Below, piece by piece: positions 39,539 through 49,538 of a DNA stretch of 64,000 bases. The DNA comes from an uncultured Alphaproteobacteria bacterium (lineage in GTDB: Bacteria; Pseudomonadota; Alphaproteobacteria; Rhodobacterales; Rhodobacteraceae): positions 1 to 64,000 of the forward strand of contig CACBBC010000008.1 of assembly GCA_902537415.1 (NCBI GenBank), written 5' to 3'. Position 1 is the first letter of the stretch, and every line of letters begins with the position of its first letter. The position numbers and the translations under genes are program-made. A model generated the notes under the pieces. That model had not been told where the DNA came from and did no database searches. It saw only the letters and a program-made list of their open reading frames with translations.

Positions 39539-41923
39539 ATGTGGCTCAAGAAAAAAGGTTGGTCTTTATATGACCATCAAATTGAAACCTTAAACTTGAT
39601 TAAGAAGGGGTTTGATGTAATTTTACATGCTCCAACGGGCGGGGGTAAGACAATTGGTGGTTTCATGCCATCGATAGATGATTTTGTAAATAATAATTAC
39701 AAAAGTCAGGAATTCCATACTTTATATATATCACCTTTAAAAGCCTTAACAACTGATGTTAAAAGAAATTTACTCAATCCTATCAATGATTTAAAAATAA
39801 ATATTAAAGTAGAGACACGAACGAGTGATACGTCAACATATAATAAAGCTATGCAAATTAAGAAGCCTCCTAATTTTCTTATGACAACTCCGGAGTCATT
39901 CGCACTTCTAATGGCAAGGACGGATATCATTAATTTGTTTAAGAATTTAAAATTTGTTATTATTGATGAATTACATACATTTTTCGATTCAAAAAGAGGG
40001 CACTTATTAAGCTTAAATGTAGCAAGGCTACGATCTATTAAACCATTTCAAGTAATTGGGCTCTCAGCTACTTTGAAGAATACTAATCTTGCTAAAAAAT
40101 ATCTTTCAAATAATAAGAAAACAAAGCTTGTTAGTACTCATTCAAAGGTCACACCAGAAATTGCGATATTAAATTCAGGAAATAGAATTCCTTGGTCGGG
40201 CCATTCTCCTAGATATGCTCTTTCAGAAATATATTCAGAAATACTTAAATTTAAGTCATCTATTCTTTTTGTAAACACACGAGCTCAGGCAGAAATATTA
40301 TTTGAAAGTCTCTGGGCAATCAACAATAAAAATAGAAAAATAGCTATTCATCATGGAAGTCTAGAAAAAGAGCTTAGGAAAAAAGTAGAAAAGGAAATAG
40401 TAGAAGGGCATGTAGAGTGTGTAGTTGCCACCAGTTCATTAGACTTGGGACTTGACTGGGGTAATATTGACTTGGTTATGCAGATAGGAGCTCCTAAAGG
40501 TGTTGCAAGGTTGGTCCAGAGAATTGGTAGAGCAAATCATACGATCAATACTCCTTCAAGAGCTATTTTAGTTCCAACTAATTGTTTTGAATATGTAGAA
40601 TGTATTGCTGCAAAAAAATGTGTGGAGTTAAATTTTCTAGAAGATGAAATATATTCTGAGGGATCTTTAGATGTACTTGCCCAGCATATTGTTGGTGTTG
40701 CAATTTCCCAAAGATTTAAAAAAGAAGATCTATACAAACAAATTAAAGAAGCATGGCCATACAGAAATCTTAAATTTGAGGATTTTGAAAAAACTCTTTC
40801 ATTTGTTGAAAATGGAGGTTATTCCCTTCAGGCTTATGAAGAGTATTCACGGTTGAGGAGGGATGGAGAATATTATGAAATTAGGGATAAGTCACTAGTC
40901 ACAAAATATAAAATGAATGTTGGAACTATTGTTGAAGCGGAAATGTTGCGTCTTAGGGTAGGCAATAGATATTTAGGAAATATTGAGGAGTGGTTCATTA
41001 GTGGTTTATCAGCAGGGGACACATTCATATTCGGCGGAAAGAGGCTGATGTTTGAGAAAGTTATTGGTAATATCGCATATGCTAAAATAACTGCCCTCGA
41101 GCATCAAAAAATACCATCTTTTAAAGGAGGAAATTTGCCACTGTCGACCCATCTCTCAAGATCCGTAAGAAAGATTTTTTCTAAACGACTTGATGCAGTA
41201 GATCTTCCTGATAGTTTAAAAAAATGGTCAGAGCTGCAGACAAAGTTTTCTTCCTTCCCAAAAGAGAATGAATTCCTTGTCGAAACCTTTAAGAGAAAAA
41301 AGGGTAAGCAGGAAAAATATTATATGGCAGTTCACCCATTTGAAGGAAGAAACACGCACCAAACTCTAGGATTCCTTATTCTAAGACGAATTAAAAAGCT
41401 TGGCGTGCAACCATTTGGATTTGTTGCAAATGATTATTCTATTTTATTTTCATTTTCTAAAGAAATTGAAGACATCGACTTCCTTTTTTCTCAAGATATT
41501 TTAATCGAGGATTTATATGAATGGTTAGAAGAAACTCCATTAATAAAAAGATTATTTAGAGAAATCGCTATAATTTCCGGATTAATTTATAAAAATCTTC
41601 CAGGCAACCAAAAAACGGGTAAACAAGTGACCTTTAATACTGACTTGATTTATGAAGTATTAAGAAAGCATGAGCCGCATCATATATTATTAAAAATCAC
41701 TACAGAAAATGCTAAGAAAGACCTAGTTGATCTTGATAGGCTTTCCACGTTTTTATTCAGAATTAAAAACAAAATAAAGATAAACAAACTCAATAGAGCA
41801 TCTGCTCTAGCCTTCTCTTTACTCTTTGAATATCATAAAGAGACACCAGATAAAAATGAACTAGATAATTTTTACTTAGAGAAGCTAGAGAACGAATTGC
41901 TCGAAGAAGTCAATGCATTATAA
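39539..41923 (+). CDS. Ligase-associated DEXH-box helicase (Lhr-like)
   Basis: 'VILHAPTGGGKTIGG', 'IIDELHTF', 'SSLDLGLDWGNIDLVMQIGAPKGVARLVQRIGRANH'. Confidence 0.9.
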   Translation: MWLKKKGWSLYDHQIETLNLIKKGFDVILHAPTGGGKTIGGFMPSIDDFVNNNYKSQEFHTLYISPLKALTTDVKRNLLNPINDLKINIKVETRTSDTSTYNKAMQIKKPPNFLMTTPESFALLMARTDIINLFKNLKFVIIDELHTFFDSKRGHLLSLNVARLRSIKPFQVIGLSATLKNTNLAKKYLSNNKKTKLVSTHSKVTPEIAILNSGNRIPWSGHSPRYALSEIYSEILKFKSSILFVNTRAQAEILFESLWAINNKNRKIAIHHGSLEKELRKKVEKEIVEGHVECVVATSSLDLGLDWGNIDLVMQIGAPKGVARLVQRIGRANHTINTPSRAILVPTNCFEYVECIAAKKCVELNFLEDEIYSEGSLDVLAQHIVGVAISQRFKKEDLYKQIKEAWPYRNLKFEDFEKTLSFVENGGYSLQAYEEYSRLRRDGEYYEIRDKSLVTKYKMNVGTIVEAEMLRLRVGNRYLGNIEEWFISGLSAGDTFIFGGKRLMFEKVIGNIAYAKITALEHQKIPSFKGGNLPLSTHLSRSVRKIFSKRLDAVDLPDSLKKWSELQTKFSSFPKENEFLVETFKRKKGKQEKYYMAVHPFEGRNTHQTLGFLILRRIKKLGVQPFGFVANDYSILFSFSKEIEDIDFLFSQDILIEDLYEWLEETPLIKRLFREIAIISGLIYKNLPGNQKTGKQVTFNTDLIYEVLRKHEPHHILLKITTENAKKDLVDLDRLSTFLFRIKNKIKINKLNRASALAFSLLFEYHKETPDKNELDNFYLEKLENELLEEVNAL

Positions 41924-42581
41924 GGACGTTATTTTTGCTAATAAAAAGTTCTCCTTCTTTGCAAATGGTGAACTTTATTGGCCAAGTAAAAAGACTTTGA
42001 TTATTTCTGATCTACACTTTGAAAAAGGTTCGTCTTTCACTGAGTCAAATCAGTATATTCCACCTTTTGATACTATTGAGACACTTAGACAACTTTCAAA
42101 TTTTATACACAATCATCCTGTCGAAAAGATAATTTTTCTAGGCGATTTGATCCATGACAAATTAGCTTTTCAAAGGATGACTGCAAAATCAAAAAAACTT
42201 TTTTTTAAAATCCTTGAAAATATCGATTGTACCTTAACCGTTGGTAACCATGATAATATTAGTTTTCTAAAAGATATTGGATTAACCTTAACTGACAAGA
42301 TTGTTATTGATGGTATTTGTTTCAGCCATTACCCATCAATTGATCAGAGGTTTTCTGTTTTTGGTCACTATCATCCAAAAGTTAAGCTTATAATTAATGC
42401 TAGAGGAATTTGGGTTGCATGCTTTGTATTAAATAAAGAAAGAATATTGATGCCATCATATGGTTACTATACGGGAGGCCTTTCTATAAAGAGCGTACAA
42501 ATACAAGAGTTATTTGATGCCCAATACGAAATTTTTCCTTTAGCGAAAGAGAAAATTTACAAGCTGAGTTTAAAAAAATAA
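41913..42581 (+). CDS. pdeM: Ligase-associated metallophosphoesterase (PdeM-like)
   Basis: 'LIISDLHFEKGSSF', 'IFLGDLIHD', 'TVGNHD', 'GHYHPKV'; overlaps helicase 3' end. Confidence 0.85.
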   Translation: MHYKDVIFANKKFSFFANGELYWPSKKTLIISDLHFEKGSSFTESNQYIPPFDTIETLRQLSNFIHNHPVEKIIFLGDLIHDKLAFQRMTAKSKKLFFKILENIDCTLTVGNHDNISFLKDIGLTLTDKIVIDGICFSHYPSIDQRFSVFGHYHPKVKLIINARGIWVACFVLNKERILMPSYGYYTGGLSIKSVQIQELFDAQYEIFPLAKEKIYKLSLKK

Positions 42582-42600
42582 TTTCTCTTTATTTAAACCG

Positions 42601-44277
42601 TTAATTGCCGATGGAAGAACAACACGGACATGATGACGTATTTATTATTTTAAGAGATTGTGGTCTTTGCATTATTCCTGTTCCAATGCTTGTTAAATTA
42701 TCTTTTTTAATAACCTTGTTGAATTCACCTCTTTTCTTTGCACCAGACCATCCAGTATAAATTTCAAGTTTCATATCAGAATAAGAAATATCAATTTCAA
42801 CTGAGCTTTTTCCAGTTGCTTTCCACATATCGTAGAGATATCCATCCCTTTTGACCTTAACAGCAGATAAGTCTGGTATCTTTTTTATAAATATCTTACA
42901 AGGACTATTCTCCTTACTTTTATTTGCTTCTTTAAGTTTTATATGTAATGTTTGGCTGTTAGGGTCGTTGAATGCCTGCTCGACTAAAATATTTGGAAAG
43001 TCGACACCTTCAAGCGTTGGAGCATCGAATTTTTCTAAATTAGGGTTTCTAAATAGGTTTGACCATGCACCTGATTTCCCAACTTCAGCCATCATAGCCA
43101 GTGCAGCCCATTGTCCTCTTGGCCATTTTTCATTCAAATTAAACCAATAACCAAAGTTTATATTATTCTCCCCAAACCATCGCGGCTCAAAGTGTTCTTC
43201 AGCAAAAGCTCTCAAACGCATTTCTACTGTTGTATCCCCAAATTCCTTTGCACAGGCTAACCCAAGAGCCATAAATCGTGGTTCAGGCTTCATTTTTATT
43301 TCTTTGTTGATATTGTCCCAACCAAGTTTTTTAACCGCTGTTCGATATAAAAACTCCGCAAAAATTGGATCTTGAGGCATCATATAAAAGGCTATTGTCA
43401 ATCCATTAGATGGTCCAGCTGCATGAATATGATCTATCAATGGATCATAATAGATTGGTGTCCATTCTAGCGCTCCTGAACTATCAAAGCCGTAATACTT
43501 ATCTTTCGTATGTTCTACCCATTCTGGATAAACAGAGTGTGTATTTTTTTGAAAAATTGCATCATAAAGTTGAAGACCTAATCCTGCTGCCGATAAGCAA
43601 TATGGCCATATTTTTGTATTTTCACAATGTGGGCCCATTCTGTTTTTTGTCCATTGTGAAGATAAATGTTCAACTAATCTATGTTGTGTCCAATCAAACT
43701 TCGATCTATCGACCCCAGCTACCTGGAAACTTGAACCCCATGTGTCTTCGCCGGTCGTGTAGACATGTAAGCTTTGGATCAAATTTAGCCAACCTTTAAA
43801 AAATAAATTTCCATCTGCACCAATTGGATCTTTCTGTAGACCCCAAGGCTCAATGCCGTTTGCAACCCAGCCTGGAGTATCATATTTTCCTACCAAGTGA
43901 TCTGGTATCCAAAGATCTATCCATTCTTGAGGATATTTGCCTCGATTAGGATCAGGGCCAATTTGGGTTAACCAATCGTAAGCAGCCCAAAAGGTAAGAT
44001 GTCGTTCACTCAAACCTTTTAAAATGAAAGCATACACTTCTCGCCATGCTGGTGTAACATCCGTCATCAATCCGAGTGCGTAGCTAGACTCAGAAAGATC
44101 AAATCTAGCAAAATTCAATACTGGGGGGTTAGATGTTTTATCCCACCAATCTAAGGGTTCGCCGTCTTCAGACCAATCATCATTAATTGAAACTTTCCTG
44201 TGTAAAAAAGTTAACCAGCCAAGCGTTTTATCATTTAATGATGGAAGACTTTCAATATTCATACTGAATTTTAACAT
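42601..44277 (-). CDS. Linalool dehydratase/isomerase (Ldi)-like protein
   Basis: 'GPHCENTKIWPYCLSAAGLGLQLYD' aligns by eye with my recollection of Castellaniella Ldi '[25 protein letters not shown]', keeping both catalytic Cys at 9-residue spacing; 'FKGWLNLIQSLHVYTTG' vs 'YKGHLNLMYGLYQLVTG'. Confidence 0.75.
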   Translation of the reverse strand: MLKFSMNIESLPSLNDKTLGWLTFLHRKVSINDDWSEDGEPLDWWDKTSNPPVLNFARFDLSESSYALGLMTDVTPAWREVYAFILKGLSERHLTFWAAYDWLTQIGPDPNRGKYPQEWIDLWIPDHLVGKYDTPGWVANGIEPWGLQKDPIGADGNLFFKGWLNLIQSLHVYTTGEDTWGSSFQVAGVDRSKFDWTQHRLVEHLSSQWTKNRMGPHCENTKIWPYCLSAAGLGLQLYDAIFQKNTHSVYPEWVEHTKDKYYGFDSSGALEWTPIYYDPLIDHIHAAGPSNGLTIAFYMMPQDPIFAEFLYRTAVKKLGWDNINKEIKMKPEPRFMALGLACAKEFGDTTVEMRLRAFAEEHFEPRWFGENNINFGYWFNLNEKWPRGQWAALAMMAEVGKSGAWSNLFRNPNLEKFDAPTLEGVDFPNILVEQAFNDPNSQTLHIKLKEANKSKENSPCKIFIKKIPDLSAVKVKRDGYLYDMWKATGKSSVEIDISYSDMKLEIYTGWSGAKKRGEFNKVIKKDNLTSIGTGIMQRPQSLKIINTSSCPCCSSIGN

Positions 44278-44408
44278 AAATAAAAAAATAGTGGTAAGTT
44301 TCTATTTGAAACTAGTTCATTCCTTTCGCATTTAATTGGCACTCAATGCTTGCTTATATATAAAATTTGTATGAAAATCGTCCATAAAGAGAACTTTAGT
44401 AATTATAA

Positions 44409-45692
44409 ATGGAAAACGAGCTTTTAATTAATAAAAGATATGTTAAGGGTCTAAGGCTAGCCTCGGTAACCTTGTTTGGCTTGTACCTAATTGGTTTTCT
44501 AAATATAACTTTTGTCCCTGCCACACAAATATTATTTGTAAAACAGATGGCCACCATCCTTATGGTAACAGGTTTTATTGTTTTTGGTGCAATAGCAACG
44601 CTTATTGGGAGCGATAATTATAAAATTTGTTTGTTTTTTGCGGTAGCGATGCAAATCGCTTTTCCTCTAGTTTTTGGTGCGCTCATAAATTATGAATTTT
44701 CAATGATAAATGGTAATGAACTTTTTGGGGGCAGGTTGATGGATTATGCATTTATCGGTGCTGCAGGACCAATGGTTGTATCTGTTTTATTTGCAAGATT
44801 TTATCTTTCAATATTTTTTGTAGTTTACAATTTTCTTCTCGCTCTTTTTCAGGCCTACAATACGATAGCAATTGAAAATACCTTTTTTTCATTTGATTAC
44901 AATGAGATAGCAACAAATATTAATGCAATTAATGGAGGTATTTTTTCTCAGAATTTAACTTATTTGCTGGTCGTTGCAGTCGGTTTGATCACATTAGCCT
45001 GGGTTATCGAAAGTAACCTAAGAGAGGCAACCCTCCAGGAAAGGTCAAATAATATATTAGGTAGATATTTTTCACCCGAAGTAAGAGATGAGATTGAAAA
45101 AAATAAGCTTGATTTCAATCAAAATTCTGAAAAAGAACAAAACATAGCGGTAATGTTTACCGATATATCCGACTTCACAAAGCTATCTGAAGGCTTAGAA
45201 CCTAAGGACGTACTCAAGCTTCTGTCAGAGTATCAAACTAAAATGGTTGCCGCTGTTTTTCAAAACGGTGGTTCTGTAGATAAGTTTATTGGTGATAGTG
45301 TGATGGCGACTTTTGGCACGCCGGTTTCTAGAGGAAATGATGCACAAAATGCACTTAATTGCATAAGGCAAATGCAGATTTCAATGCGAGAATGGGAGAA
45401 AGAACGTTCAGATAAAGATTTGCCTGTTATAAAGCATAGAGTAGGAGTGCACTATGGATCATGCTTTGTTGGAAACGTTGGAAGTGAAGACCGTGTTGAA
45501 TTTACTGTCATTGGAGATACTGTGAATGTAGCTAGTAGAATTTGTGAGGCATGTAAAGAGGTGAAATCCGATGTTTTAATGTCTGACGAAGTTAAATTGC
45601 GACTCAGTGAAAATTTGCCTACAGAAGAAGTAAAGAATTTTGAGGTTCGGGGAAGAGATAAAAAAATAACACTTCATAAGTTAACTGTATAA
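44409..45692 (+). CDS. Membrane-anchored class III adenylate/guanylate cyclase
   Basis: About 6 TM N-terminus, then 'VMFTDISDFTKLSEGLEPKDVL', 'VDKFIGDSVMATFG', 'FTVIGDTVNVASRICEA'. Confidence 0.85.
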   Translation: MENELLINKRYVKGLRLASVTLFGLYLIGFLNITFVPATQILFVKQMATILMVTGFIVFGAIATLIGSDNYKICLFFAVAMQIAFPLVFGALINYEFSMINGNELFGGRLMDYAFIGAAGPMVVSVLFARFYLSIFFVVYNFLLALFQAYNTIAIENTFFSFDYNEIATNINAINGGIFSQNLTYLLVVAVGLITLAWVIESNLREATLQERSNNILGRYFSPEVRDEIEKNKLDFNQNSEKEQNIAVMFTDISDFTKLSEGLEPKDVLKLLSEYQTKMVAAVFQNGGSVDKFIGDSVMATFGTPVSRGNDAQNALNCIRQMQISMREWEKERSDKDLPVIKHRVGVHYGSCFVGNVGSEDRVEFTVIGDTVNVASRICEACKEVKSDVLMSDEVKLRLSENLPTEEVKNFEVRGRDKKITLHKLTV

Positions 45693-45812
45693 GACAGATT
45701 TTCTCAAAGAAGTAAATTCTACCTGTTAAATAGATTAATGGCCGACTAATCAAAGATAGATTTTTTTAACTAAACTTTTAATTAATAAATATTTACTAGT
45801 ATGAAAGCTACT

Positions 45813-46448
45813 TCAGGCATATTTTTTCTGAACCTTTGTCAAAATCCAGATTAACAAAGCCCCAAATATAAAACACATCAACATAAAAATTAATCGATGC
45901 TCAAAAGGCATATCATTCATAAAGGGGTAGGGTAGGCCGGCAATTATTTTACCAACTGGAAAATCACTATTCGGTTGAACAAAAATCTCTAGCCAACCGA
46001 AATATCCAAAGTTTATAAAAAAAGCAAATGCTGTAATTCTATAGAAATCAGTAAATGCCTTCTTTAAAATAAATGCATCAAAAAATAAAAGTGCTGGTCC
46101 AGCAAAATGCAAATAGATTTCACGAGAAAAGTTTAGTCTTTCTCCTGCATAATTAACCAAAGTTGGATCAATAAAAAAGAGTCCCCAATATAGTACAATT
46201 GTAAAGAAGCCCATCAAAGCTGATATAGCAATAAATGGTGTCGCTCTATCAAATATTTTAAAACTAGAAGAAAGAGTTAAAAAGATCAAAGCAACAAAAT
46301 TCGCTATCAGTGACCACAAAGTAAAAAATCGTAACTGCTTTCCAAATCCGGTCTCCAAAAAAACTTTAGACCCCGAAAAGAAAAAGATATCTAGCACAAA
46401 AAAAAGGGCTAAAGATAAACAAGTAATTCTAAAGAGAGTTACAAGCAT
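45813..46448 (-). CDS. Hypothetical multi-TM membrane protein, 211 aa
   Basis: Hydrophobic ORF with several predicted TM segments; no family recognised. Confidence 0.6.
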   Translation of the reverse strand: MLVTLFRITCLSLALFFVLDIFFFSGSKVFLETGFGKQLRFFTLWSLIANFVALIFLTLSSSFKIFDRATPFIAISALMGFFTIVLYWGLFFIDPTLVNYAGERLNFSREIYLHFAGPALLFFDAFILKKAFTDFYRITAFAFFINFGYFGWLEIFVQPNSDFPVGKIIAGLPYPFMNDMPFEHRLIFMLMCFIFGALLIWILTKVQKKYA

Positions 46449-46638
46449 ATGGACTTTCCATTCTCTTTTAAAGAGTTAATAACCGCATCGCATACAATTT
46501 TACTTTTTTATTTTAATAGCAAAATAACATATAGAACTATCTTATGATTTGCAATTCTCAACAATAGAGAATTAATATAATGATAGGATACGCAAAGACT
46601 ATTTTAAGCTTACAAATAATTTTTGAGAATATTTAGTT

Positions 46639-47160
46639 ATGGATCGAGCAAAAACTGTTCTTTATTTTGGGTATGGGTCAAATATGTCAACTCAGTATCT
46701 CATAAAAAGAAGAAAAATTATTCCTCATGAGAGCAAAGTTGGGGTTTTAAAAGATTACCAATTAATAATGAATATGGGTGGCCCAAATTTTCTGGAGCCC
46801 TCCTTTGCAAATATAAGAAATTGTAAAGGTGTAAAAGTTGAAGGTGTAATACATAGAATTGATAAAGAAGATTTGCAAAAGATAGTGAATACTGAGGGAG
46901 AAGATTATAAATTAGTGAAATTATCAGTTTATGTAGAAGGCTTAAGAAAAACAGCATATACGCTTATATATAAAACAGACGAAGCTAAAGATATTCCTCC
47001 ATCCAAAAGATACTTAAAAATTTTAATAAGCGCCGCTAAAGAAAACAATTTATCACAGAAATATATAGATAGTTTAGAGCGAAGGCCTAGTGTTTATTAT
47101 CCGATTTTATCCGAGATTTTTTCTTTAAGAGTATATTTATGGGTTTGGTTGAGGACCTAA
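46639..47160 (+). CDS. Gamma-glutamylcyclotransferase-like protein
   Basis: 'VLYFGYGSNMSTQYLIKRR' family signature. Confidence 0.75.
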   Translation: MDRAKTVLYFGYGSNMSTQYLIKRRKIIPHESKVGVLKDYQLIMNMGGPNFLEPSFANIRNCKGVKVEGVIHRIDKEDLQKIVNTEGEDYKLVKLSVYVEGLRKTAYTLIYKTDEAKDIPPSKRYLKILISAAKENNLSQKYIDSLERRPSVYYPILSEIFSLRVYLWVWLRT

Positions 47161-47296
47161 ATTTGGCTCACAACACATAAGTACATTGATATAAATATAG
47201 CTCACTCATATAAATTTGGAATAATAAAATCTTTTTTAAAAAGAACAGATAAATATAATAAATTTATCAGGTAATAAAAACAAAAAAGGTTTAAAA

Positions 47297-48094
47297 ATGA
47301 CTGTAGAAATAGCTAAAACAGATGATGTCTGGACAATTATACACAATCGTCCTGAGGCACGGAATGCGATGGATCCAGAATCAGCTGATGATTTGGTAGA
47401 AGCATTTAATGAATTCAATAATAGTGATGCAAAAGTTGGAGTTTTTTATGGAGAGGGAGGAGCATTTTGTGCTGGTTGGGATCTCAAGTATGCTCATACC
47501 TTGGGTGAAAGTAGAGAAGAGCTTCACAAGCTAGATTTCCCTATAGGGTCTTCTGAGCCGCCGAGAGGTCCATTAGGGCCATCTAGAATGGAACTGAATA
47601 AACCTTTAATCGGTGCTATAGAGGGTCCTGCAGTAGCTGGGGGAATGGAGCTCGCGCTTTGGTGCGATATAAGAATTATGGCAGAGGACGCTTATTTTGG
47701 AGTTTATTGTCGCCGTTGGGGTATACCACTGCTTGATGGAGGTACAGTTCGTCTTCCGAGACTTGTTGGTCAAGGGAAAGCACTTGAGATTGCGATGACT
47801 GGTCGGAAAGTAACAGCTCAAGAAGCATATCAAATAGGATTATGCGAGAAAATTGTGAATACTGGAAGTACTCGTCAAGAGGCAGAGGCCATGGCACGTG
47901 AAATAGCTCGATTTCCTCAGGCAGCAGTATTGGCTGATCGTAGGTCTATAATCGAGACACGGGGACTGACTATCCGAGAGGGTTTGAAGTTGGAATGGAT
48001 GAATGGAGTAGACGCTAATCCCAAGGAAGGTCTAGCGGGATTAGAGAGGTTCTCAACCGGTGCGGGTCGGCATGGTGATTTCGAGAATATTTAA
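47297..48094 (+). CDS. Enoyl-CoA hydratase/isomerase family protein
   Basis: 'NRPEARNAMDPE', 'GAFCAGWDLKYA', 'GAIEGPAVAGGMELALWCDIRIMAEDAYFGVYCRRWGIPLLDGG'. Confidence 0.9.
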   Translation: MTVEIAKTDDVWTIIHNRPEARNAMDPESADDLVEAFNEFNNSDAKVGVFYGEGGAFCAGWDLKYAHTLGESREELHKLDFPIGSSEPPRGPLGPSRMELNKPLIGAIEGPAVAGGMELALWCDIRIMAEDAYFGVYCRRWGIPLLDGGTVRLPRLVGQGKALEIAMTGRKVTAQEAYQIGLCEKIVNTGSTRQEAEAMAREIARFPQAAVLADRRSIIETRGLTIREGLKLEWMNGVDANPKEGLAGLERFSTGAGRHGDFENI

Positions 48095-48208
48095 TATTCA
48101 ATATGTAATCGGAAGTGAAAATCTACCAATTAATGATTTGATCAGCTTAACTCTCTATTTTTTAGGACTCTAAAAAGATGAAATCAAGTAAAAATTCAGG
48201 ATAAAAAA

Positions 48209-49357
48209 ATGGATATCAATGCTTTTGAAATAAATTTTTCAGATGTTGAAATACAAAACATAAAAACCAAGGTAGCATCCTTCCCATGGCATGAAATGCC
48301 TAAAGATGGAGGCTGGTCTTTCGGAACAAATATTGATTATATGAAAAACTTAGCTGACTATTGGACAAAGGAATATGACTGGAAATCTCAAGAAGCCAGA
48401 TTAAACCAATTTCCTAATTACAAAACAAAAGTAGATGATCTTGATATTCATTTCATAATTAAAAAATCTTCTTCTCCAAAGGCTATTCCGTTGATTTTAA
48501 TTCATGGATGGCCCGGTTCAATAGTTGAATTTCTTGAAATCATTGATCCACTTTGTGAACCAGAAAAATATGGTAATAATAATGAAGTTTGCTTTGATAT
48601 TATTGCACCCTCTATTCCAGGTTTTGCATTTTCTGGGAAACCAGAGAATCCTATTGGACCAAGAAAAATTGCTAGCATTTTTAATAAACTTATGACTGAA
48701 AAGCTTGGTTATAAAAAATATGTTGCTCAAGGAGGTGATTGGGGGAGTGCAATTTCCACGTGGCTTGGGTTCGATCACTCGAAGAATTGTAAAGGTATTC
48801 ATATTAACATGCTCCCCGCAAGACATATAGATGGGCCAAAAACGGAGGAAGAAAAAAGTTGGGATAGGCAATTTAGTAAAGATTACGTCTCTCAGAGCGG
48901 ATATTTTGCCATACAAAGCACAAAGCCTCAAACACTTAGTTACGCTATGATGGATAGTCCTGTAGGTGTAGCTGCATGGATAATAGAAAAATTTTATTAT
49001 TGGTCCGATTTAGAGGATAGAAGTATAGAACTGACATACCAAAAAGACGATTTATTAACTAATATTATGATCTATATCCTAACGAAATCATTTAATACAT
49101 CATCCTGGATTTATTATGGCAGAGCCAAAGAAGGGGGACGAATACTCTCTCAGGATGGAAGAAGGGTAGAGGTTCCAACTGGATGCGCTGTTTATCCAAA
49201 AGAGTTTTTAACATGGCCTCCTAAGTCATATGTTGAAAGGCTTTTTAACTTGGTTCATTGGACTGAAATGGATAAAGGCGGTCACTTTGCCGCTCTAGAG
49301 CAACCATCTTCCTTAATAAAAGACATACAAGACTTCTATAAAAAGGTTGTCATTTAA
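48209..49357 (+). CDS. Epoxide hydrolase (EHN-domain alpha/beta hydrolase)
   Basis: N-terminal EHN-like region, 'LILIHGWPGSIVEFLEIIDPL', 'YVAQGGDWGSAIS', C-terminal 'MDKGGHFAALEQP'. Confidence 0.9.
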   Translation: MDINAFEINFSDVEIQNIKTKVASFPWHEMPKDGGWSFGTNIDYMKNLADYWTKEYDWKSQEARLNQFPNYKTKVDDLDIHFIIKKSSSPKAIPLILIHGWPGSIVEFLEIIDPLCEPEKYGNNNEVCFDIIAPSIPGFAFSGKPENPIGPRKIASIFNKLMTEKLGYKKYVAQGGDWGSAISTWLGFDHSKNCKGIHINMLPARHIDGPKTEEEKSWDRQFSKDYVSQSGYFAIQSTKPQTLSYAMMDSPVGVAAWIIEKFYYWSDLEDRSIELTYQKDDLLTNIMIYILTKSFNTSSWIYYGRAKEGGRILSQDGRRVEVPTGCAVYPKEFLTWPPKSYVERLFNLVHWTEMDKGGHFAALEQPSSLIKDIQDFYKKVVI

Positions 49358-49538
49358 ATAGGGTGAATAGAATAAGTTGTGTAAAGAAATTTTTTTTTCT
49401 AATTAGATTAGCTTTTAAAAAAGAGAATAAGACATTGTTGCTTTACTAATTTGGCGCATAATATATATTATGTTATTTTTTTACTTTAATTATTTATCGC
49501 AAAACAGAATAAAAACATATACTTACACAGTTATCTCT

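Noticed and set aside
48518-48931. 137-aa minus-strand ORF within the epoxide hydrolase
   Set aside because: Shadow ORF antisense to a confident gene.
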